From contig JAODTK010005637.1 in NCBI GenBank assembly GCA_026419785.1, positions 1 through 64,000 on the forward strand: a DNA stretch of 64,000 bases, given 5' to 3'. Source of the DNA: Sclerodactyla briareus. Its lineage: Eukaryota; Echinodermata; Holothuroidea; Dendrochirotida; Sclerodactylidae. This document shows positions 56,931-64,000 of the stretch, piece after piece. Every line of letters starts with the position of its first letter. Positions within the stretch are counted from its first letter, which is position 1. The notes under the pieces are model-generated. The model was not told the origin of the DNA, did not search any database, and worked only from the letters and a program-made list of their open reading frames with translations. The position numbers and the translations under genes are program-made.

Positions 56931-59930
56931 GTGGTTCCATCCTACCATCTCCATGTCTTAGAGATATTCCATCGGGGACCCATTCCAAGGTGTTGAAGGC
57001 TGCCCGCAGATTGGAAATTGCATTGAACATCACTGTCAGGGAAAATGGGGGCATTTTTCGGGCAGTTGATTTTTTGAAATGGCCCCTTTGAGCCTCGTGC
57101 AGCAGACATTTGGTCTTTTCAGATTAGTTTCCCCCGCTCAAATTTTCGTCCAAATTCATGTCTCGAATTGTTTCGCCCCGCTTAGCATCTGTATAGTTCC
57201 ATACGTTAATCACGTGAACCTCCTTACAGATGCACCGATCCCTGCCTCGTTGTTTTTCGTTACAATAGCTTTCATCTTCACACACAGCAACAACAGCACG
57301 TCAGGCGGGCAAAGCCAATCTGAACACTAAGGATTAAAAGTAGGGCTTAAATGTGTGCAGTGTCAGAGGGTAAGAAAATAGCAGTTTGGGACTCAGGCAT
57401 TGTTTTTGTTAGTGGGGAGGGGGGGGGGGGGGGGGGGGGGTGTGCGGGGGCGGTTTTTGTGCGACATGTATCAGTCCTTTAAACCGATCTCCTGTGCCCC
57501 TCTCTATTGCTACCCACACTTCTGAAGAAGACACGTAAGGACAAAAATCATTTTTGCCAGAATCTGGACAAAGTATGTACACGTGGCCCACTGTATATAT
57601 ACATATAACGGAAAAAAAAATAGGATACAGCGAGCGCAGGCGCGATTTTTTTTTCTTTTTTTTCATTTCGGCCTCTCAAAACAAAAAATTTAAACACTCT
57701 AATAAAAAAAAATATGAGTTAGACATTTTGTTTTGGGCGTTACTGTTGTACATATTGATATAGGATTTTTTTTCTCGTCAGTAGGGGGATATTCGATTAT
57801 TATGTCCCCCCCCCCCCCCTCCCGTGATCGCCGCCCATGCAATTGGCATTCTGGGCTCTACTGACGGAGCTAATCCGATCTCCGATCCAATTGAGGATTG
57901 AAGAAAAATCTTGGACATACTTTGTATATTTCTCAGAGACAACTTTGGTTCATGTAAATCATAAAATATTTTATCTCCTGAAACTGTACTGATACCAGTT
58001 TTAATGTAGACTGACAATTTTGTTAACATCTAGCAGACTTGAAGACAGAAAATGTTTTTATAAAAAAAAAATGAAAATAAGGAGGCTTTAGGAATCCCTA
58101 GGGCTTTGCGAGTCGTCCAGTCCATTGAAAGGACCATTATTTCTGAACACTTATTATAATAAAATTAAAATGTAAAGGAAACACCCTCACCCCCCCCCCC
58201 CACAAGAATCACTATGTTCTTCACACCTATAGACAACTAATTCTTCCATAAAATCGTTACAGTATTTGGAATTTTGAATGATTGTCAACATGCCAAGCTT
58301 TCTATGGGGCCAATTGCAAAGAGGAAGAACAATTACTGCTAACATTCTTTTGAATCTGCTACATTTTACACAGGACAGCTCTCTTAAACACAAAATTTTA
58401 CTGATAGGCTTACGGACAATGACGAAATAGGATTGCCGTTTTACCGAACCAGAAAGGGCATGGAATAAGCCACGTCCAAGGCAGATGGAAATGTCGGTAG
58501 GCTTAGGAAAATAAACAGCCAGAGATTTTTAGGTGGAAGACCAATATCATCGTCATGTCTAGTGGCCATACAGTACATACAGCGAGAGATGTATATCGCT
58601 GGTCGGCCTCGGCCGAACCGCTAGGCTCAGTGAACGATCAAATATCGCGTTGAGTGTAAAGCCATTTAAGTTGAGGTTCTTAGCGATTTTTTTACGTGCC
58701 CCGTGGAAAGGGAAGTGTGGAGAATAAACATAAATGTATGGCTTGAATTATAGCTCTTACATAAATTTCTAAAATTTGGTGAAATGAAAAAACAAAAAAG
58801 GGGGTTTTGCTTTCTGCCTTGGGAAGTGGGGGGAAGGGCGAAATTATATTTCCGCACTCAGATTTTTGAGGTGGGGGCCTGACGCCCCATCCCCCAGCCT
58901 CCTGACCCCTCCCCCAGTTCCCCCGCCCTTGACTGCAGTGCATAATTCATTAGCATCTGCATTAGCTAGGACATCCTCAGTGTAAATAGTGCGCTTGTAC
59001 ATGGTATTCGATTCTTCTCATTAAATGCATGAGCTGCCGGACGGCCACATTCTCGGCTGTATGCCTGCAGTTAGCCCCCATATCAAGGAGGACCAACTGA
59101 CGTCATGCTATCCCCATTACAATAAAAAAACCATCAAGTGAGGTTTACCTGGACCTGTGGCGCTGGTGCGGGAATAGTACCAGGTCAATGTACTGGTTAC
59201 TGATTTGGCATCACTGGATGACCTCTGGCCTGTGTAGTTACATATGGTTTGGTGGGAGGGCATATAGATTTCGGATGGCTGGTTGAGAAAAAGTGTATTC
59301 TACTCGATGGTGATGAGCCACGGTACCCAAAAGCTAATCACTTTTACCAGTGTTCGTTTGATTGCCGTGTTATTTTTTCCTGCCAATTTGTACTGAGCTC
59401 CAGAGCAGTAGGTAGGCTCAGTTTGGGAGTGGTGTAAAATTTACCAACAGCGGTAGCGCAAACCAAACTAGGCACATCATATACGGGATTAATGTACCAA
59501 ATAAGCATGTCGTAGGTGACAGTTAGGGGAGATGATAATGATTCTTGTGGTCAAAGGACAGGAGGGACAATGACAGTTCGACGTTTGATGGCGTGAAACG
59601 TACAGTTGTTGCAGAGAGAACGATTTCTTTCGAAACTCAATTCATGAGAAAATTACAAATACCTGCCCACAAAAACTTTACAGATTTCCCCCATTATAGT
59701 GGTTGACAGTTGAAATGGGGCCGTCCCGTCGTACGTTTCCGCGTAGTCGTTTTATCGTAAACGTAACGTCGCCGTAATTCCGTAAAACAACTGTAACGTA
59801 ACGACGATATCGCAACGCAATGGGATATTCTCGTCTATTCCCCCGATCTGTTCAGTCGTGAACATTGAGCACTTACAACCACGCGAAAAGGCTTATTTGA
59901 AGGAAAGAGGGCCCCGAAAGATTTTACCCA
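56931..59930. other. No gene recognised; poly-G, poly-C and T-rich tracts
   Basis: 22 G at 57419-57440, C run at 57806-57820, C run at 58190-58201. No coding sequence, RNA gene or clear repeat family was recognised. Confidence 0.4.
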
Positions 59931-59949
59931 CCTACCGAATTTTTCAAGT

Positions 59950-60125
59950 GGGCCACCAGAAGTGGCGAGAGGAAGGAAAAATTTGTTTTTTCGGGACATC
60001 TAAACAGCTTGCGTTTCCATGACACGCGGGCGGCGAGACGGGCGGACGGGCGGCGGGGGCGGGCGTTTTGGTTTGGAGCTCGTTTCCATGCACGCGGGGA
60101 GGCGGGCGTTTCTCGAGGTTCAAGC
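59950..60125 (-). repeat. GC-rich repeat module related to 60.8-60.96 kb
   Basis: CGTTTCCATG(AC)ACGCGGGCGG and CGTTTCCATGCACGCGGG...GGCGGGCGTTT recur inverted at 60840-60950. The two blocks may be the ends of one element spanning about 59.9-60.97 kb. Confidence 0.55.
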
Positions 60126-60254
60126 ACCGTCTTCTCAATTTTAGTTTTAGTTTTGTGTAAATATATTGGCGCTAGATAAGAACCAGATTTTGTAGCCTAT
60201 ATTATTAAATTGTTAGCGGATTATGGGTATATGTTATTAGTAATGGTATTATTG

Positions 60255-60420
60255 TGATGATATTGTTGTTGTTGTTGTTGTTTTTGTCCGTTGATCTGTC
60301 GTTGCCGTTGTGTTTTTTTGTTGCCGTTGTTGTAGTTTGTGTCGTCGGTGTGTCGTTCGTTGTTGTTGTTGTCGTTGGTTTCATTGTCGTTGCCTTGTCA
60401 CCGGTTGACGTTGTTGCAAA
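60255..60420 (+). repeat. (GTT)n-rich imperfect microsatellite
   Basis: GTTGTT and GTCGTTGTT runs, degenerate, about 165 bp. They create Val-rich and Thr/Asn-rich frames on the two strands that are not genes. Confidence 0.9.
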
Positions 60421-60559
60421 ACACCGGACGCATACTGTGTTTGAACCTAAACTCCGGTGTTCATTTCTGAAAACCATTGTTGTGAATGTACGCGATTACG
60501 GCCCCCACCATTAAAACTTCACAATTGTACAGTTTGGAGATTTAATTAGCAAAATACTT

Positions 60560-60970
60560 GACATACCATCAGTTTAAACATGTAAATATGTGTGCTTCAA
60601 TAGGTGTCTGGCCGTTAAGTATAGACACAATCTGTAAAAATTCATCCCTAGTGTGAAACAGTTATGAATGTTGTTTGCGACATGATTCGAACTAACATTT
60701 GTCCTCTACTCTCCATTATCCGGCTTCACGCCGGTAAGATTAAGATTGCAGGGAAATCCACCTGGCGAATTGATTGCGACAATACCACGCGGACACGCGG
60801 ACGGGCGGAAAAAAAATCGGAAATGACCGATTAGGAAAACGCCACCCCGCCAGCCCGCCCGCCCGGTCCGCGTGATGGAAACGGCTCTGTTGAAAATAAC
60901 GATGAGCGATTTAGACGCCCGCCCCCCGCACGCTCGCGTGCATGGAAAACGACCGCTTAACAAAAAGTTG
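60560..60970 (+). repeat. Dispersed repeat, copy related to 17135-17545
   Basis: Same ordered blocks as the 17-kb copy, including GTAAGATT..GCAGGGAAATCC and GTTGAAAATAACGATGAGCGATTT, with longer CCCGCC blocks. Family unknown. Confidence 0.7.
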
Positions 60971-63535
60971 GGCCAGAAGTTTTTCTAACTCTTGCCTTTT
61001 CGATGCCCAAATTTATCAGGATCGTGAACATTTTTTCCTTGAATTTCCATATCGGAAAAATGTGTGCGGCAGTCTTGCCTCCCTTTCACCCGATACGCCT
61101 ATTTGACCGCAAAGTTCGCTCTCCCACTTCGGAAAATGTTCACATCTATAGGTTGTGTTGATTGCTGCAATCTGCGCATTTTAAAGTCTTTAGCACTCAT
61201 GAGAACACTAACAAAAAATGAATTTTGCATTTTCACATGTCATTAGATGAGATTTGCTGCCTCGCATGGAATCTTTGTGATGTTTTTCTGCAAAATATGT
61301 GCGTGAGCACAAGGGCAGTAAGTGCCTTCGTTGGCCGGGTTCGAAAAATCGCACTGTCAGGCAACGTCAAGATCGTACAGTAGTCCATTCTAGCGGACCA
61401 GGGTACAGATTTCTTTTTGCCAAGGGCCCGTTGATGTAGACCAGAAAAAATATCAGCCCCCCAGAACCCGACGAAATCACAAAGTTCTCGAATTCATAAA
61501 GTTCACAGAGACCGTTGGGGGGGGGGGGGGGTGGGGTGTGTTTTTGGGGGGTTGTTTCGGGGTGGGGGGGAGTACGTAATATACACCAAAGGAAAATTTG
61601 CGTGCGAAGTCGCGACAAAACTTTTGCAAAAATTTTGTGATATTATATTTTAAAAATTACTTGCCTCCTTTTTCCGGATATTTTGCATTTTTGGCTCCCA
61701 AATTTTGACTCAAATTTCTGCCTAGATATTCTCTCTCCAAGTTTTAGATCCAATCGGCTGGTCCATTTTGGACCCACGGGGAACAACTTCTGTCCGAAAT
61801 ATACAATACCGACAGCCCAATCACGGTGGTCGTTGTAAATATGTGTGTTTAATTGAGGAAAGAAAAAAATATTGTCTTTTTCGCGCGCGATGCGAAATGT
61901 TGCAATTATCTGGACATGATTTATTAAAATTGATAGAGAAATAAATTCAAGCAATTTGACTGAAAAAGAGAGGAAAGTGGGGGAAAGTGGGAATATCATG
62001 ATGCATGACGAATGCTGTGTTTGAAAACTGCTGATTTTTTTTTTCAGGGGGGTGTTCTGTTCTCATAGAATTTGGTGGCTCTAAAGTTAAGGATTCGTTT
62101 TAGACCACTTCCCTCCTACATCAACAAGCCACTGGGAATGCAAAAATTCCCTAAAACCAAATAACTACGAAAATTATTTTCCAACACGGAGGTGGGTGTT
62201 CAGGTACGTATATTTCACCAAATTGCATACTTAAACGCAGTTCCCACGAGGCCAGTCGCGGTTGCAAAATGATCGGAGTTGTTGAAGTACCCCCCCCCTC
62301 CCCACTTTTAGCTGTTTTCATGGCGCGGATGGACGCAGGTAATCAAATCGACCAGATGGCGATTTTCACAGCGTCCGCCAGAGGTACCGTATTCAGGTTC
62401 TTGGAATACACCGGTTTATGACGCATGTCGTTAGAAGGTATAGGCTACATATTCACAGTGAGAGGTGCTTGCTTGTTGTACGACAGTTATGTAACAGATT
62501 GTACCCACTGTTCGTGTAGCGATTACGGGAATGGTTGAATATGGGATCAATAGAGAGCCAAACGGTAGAGCTCAGCGAACTAAATCAAGGCCAACTGAAA
62601 ATGCAGACAGAAATTTTCACTACCACCATTGGACGTCCAGGTGGTGTCTAGGTTCGCTATTGCACCCAAGGTCACATGGAATTACCCCTAGACCTCTTCT
62701 CCGGGTTAGGAACAACCCCCCCCCACCCCCCCCCCCCCTCCCACTTACACATACACACACCCTTAGCACCTTCCTTTCGCCAACGTATTTACTGTACTCG
62801 GTTTGGCGATATTGTTCCATGGGCACGATAATTAGTAGGAAATAGTATAACAAGGAAACCAATCGAAGGCCAAATCAACCGTTGTAGGCCTATACCAATG
62901 CGGCCACTCATGCCGCGTCACCGCGAATAGAATCCATGAAATATACTTTCCCTAAAACCAATCGTTGAAAGTCATCGTATTACCACATTCGCCACCTATG
63001 GAAATACCTAAATGATCATAACGAGAAACACCATCGTGAGGTTGGAATCGGTCTTGCTATATATATCGAGTGATATTGGGTATGTTTTTTTTTTTTTTTT
63101 TTTCTTGGGTTCATCAATGGGGGGGGGGGGGGGCGTGTGTCCGGGTGCGTTTAACAGCATGCCAGTTCGAGAGGGTTCGGTTTAGTAGGAATCTGACGTT
63201 CTTGCAGGTTCGGCATTATGGCGAGGGGCTATCACGGGTATGTTGTTGGCCATTCGGAGGCGAGCCATTGCCGACTCGCCTTATTCTGGTTTGTGGTAAA
63301 CCCAGTCTGCATTATGAATGAAGAGGCATTGATTTAAGTCCAGCTGACACAGGTGCAATCTGTCCTATGCGGAGACCATGGTCATTGGTTCAGTGGTTTG
63401 GGGATCTTCTTCCATAACTGCAACCCTCTCTTGACGTGAGCTGGTCAACGAATTATTAGTCCCTATACACACAACTATACGCGCCTATGTTCCAAGGTGA
63501 TGTTGCCATTCCCTAATGTCGTTCTCACAGTCATG
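60971..63535. other. No gene recognised; homopolymer runs
   Basis: 15 G at 61517-61531, C-rich run 62716-62738, T run 63086-63103 and G run 63119-63133. Open frames are short and overlap these runs. Confidence 0.4.
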
Positions 63536-63539
63536 TCCG

Positions 63540-64000
63540 TGCGGATGTGTGTGGGTACGTAGTATGTTGTGTGTATGTGTGTGGTGACACCCCTTCAGCA
63601 CGATATCTAACGAACGCAAACAGGTTTCAAGTTCAAATTGGGCATTGTGGTGACTCGTGTGGTGAGGAGGGGAACTACTATTGTTTTAGGCCCGTACAAG
63701 CCACGACAGGACAAGTAAAAAACCTGTCATCACGATATCCAATGATGGCAAGTATATGAGTTCATAACAGGTTTGTAGGTTGCACATATGGTAAGATAAA
63801 CTCTATTGTTTTGGGGTCAGGTAAAGGTCATTGAAGGTCACCATAGGTAATCCTATATATCTTGCAGCGTAAATTCCAGAACGCACTGTTGTAATAGAAA
63901 GTTTTGTTCGTTTAAGTGACTACTGTGACTCATTTGACCCTTAGACCTCATTTGATCTAATGACCCTGTGACCTTCGCGGTATTTTTCCGTTGACGGACC
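63540..64000 (+). repeat. AGGTCA-type repeat family at the right edge
   Basis: Contains ATTGTTTTGGGGTCAGGTAAAGGTCATTGAAGGTCA with half-sites 4 bp apart (63825, 63835), then inverted TGACC/GACCT sites to the end. Same family as at 19.6 and 37.4 kb, cut by the window edge. Confidence 0.7.

Noticed and set aside
60205-60514. Val-rich and Thr/Asn-rich frames
   Set aside because: Translation of the (GTT)n-rich tract.

Overview
The window looks like gene-poor, repeat-rich nuclear DNA from an animal. Coding sequence is split into short exons with GT/AG borders, introns are kilobases long, and mobile elements are LINE-, SINE- and DIRS-like. Arrays rich in AGGTCA half-sites and tRNA-derived SINEs ending in a 'GCGCTTTGAGAC'-like tail suggest a marine invertebrate, perhaps an echinoderm or hemichordate. 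That placement is inference. No bacterial, organellar or viral genes were seen.

The main gene is a plus-strand orthologue of DHX34, a DEAH-box RNA helicase of nonsense-mediated mRNA decay. Its 3' part fills positions 679-39505 in about 15 recognisable exons: the end of helicase domain 2 with motif VI, the winged-helix/HA2 region, the linker, the OB-fold/C-terminal region and a terminal zinc finger. The first exons lie left of the window. Most exons keep splice sites and phases but carry one or two single-base frame breaks. I read these mainly as consensus errors of a low-accuracy assembly, because an unrelated minus-strand gene and the LINEs show the same breaks. A decayed gene is the alternative.

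The DHX34 introns hold most of the interest: tandem arrays at 1.36-3.14, 4.28-4.60, 7.77-8.40, 9.73-11.19, 14.78-15.72 and 28.97-29.58 kb; SINEs at 11.4, 20.85, 28.4 and 30.6 kb; a 5.4-kb GC-rich DIRS-like retroelement with inverted termini at about 21.5-26.99 kb; a minus-strand ORF cluster at 32.8-34.0 kb; and a LINE fragment at 35.8-37.2 kb. Two arrays (4.28 and 28.97 kb) start exactly at a DHX34 5' splice site and multiply donor-like sequences.

Beyond DHX34 lie a 367-bp inverted-repeat element built from DIRS-like termini (39.85-40.22 kb), a second LINE fragment (41.05-42.65 kb) and a 177-bp array (44.26-44.96 kb). A minus-strand gene of unknown function follows (45.4-49.5 kb), convergent with DHX34, with a very long exon coding a Pro/Gln/Ser-rich, probably disordered protein. 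From 49.5 to 64 kb no gene is convincing. That part holds a decaying ~195-bp array (55.99-56.93 kb), GC-rich repeat modules near 60 kb, several long poly-G/poly-C runs and another AGGTCA-type repeat at the right edge.
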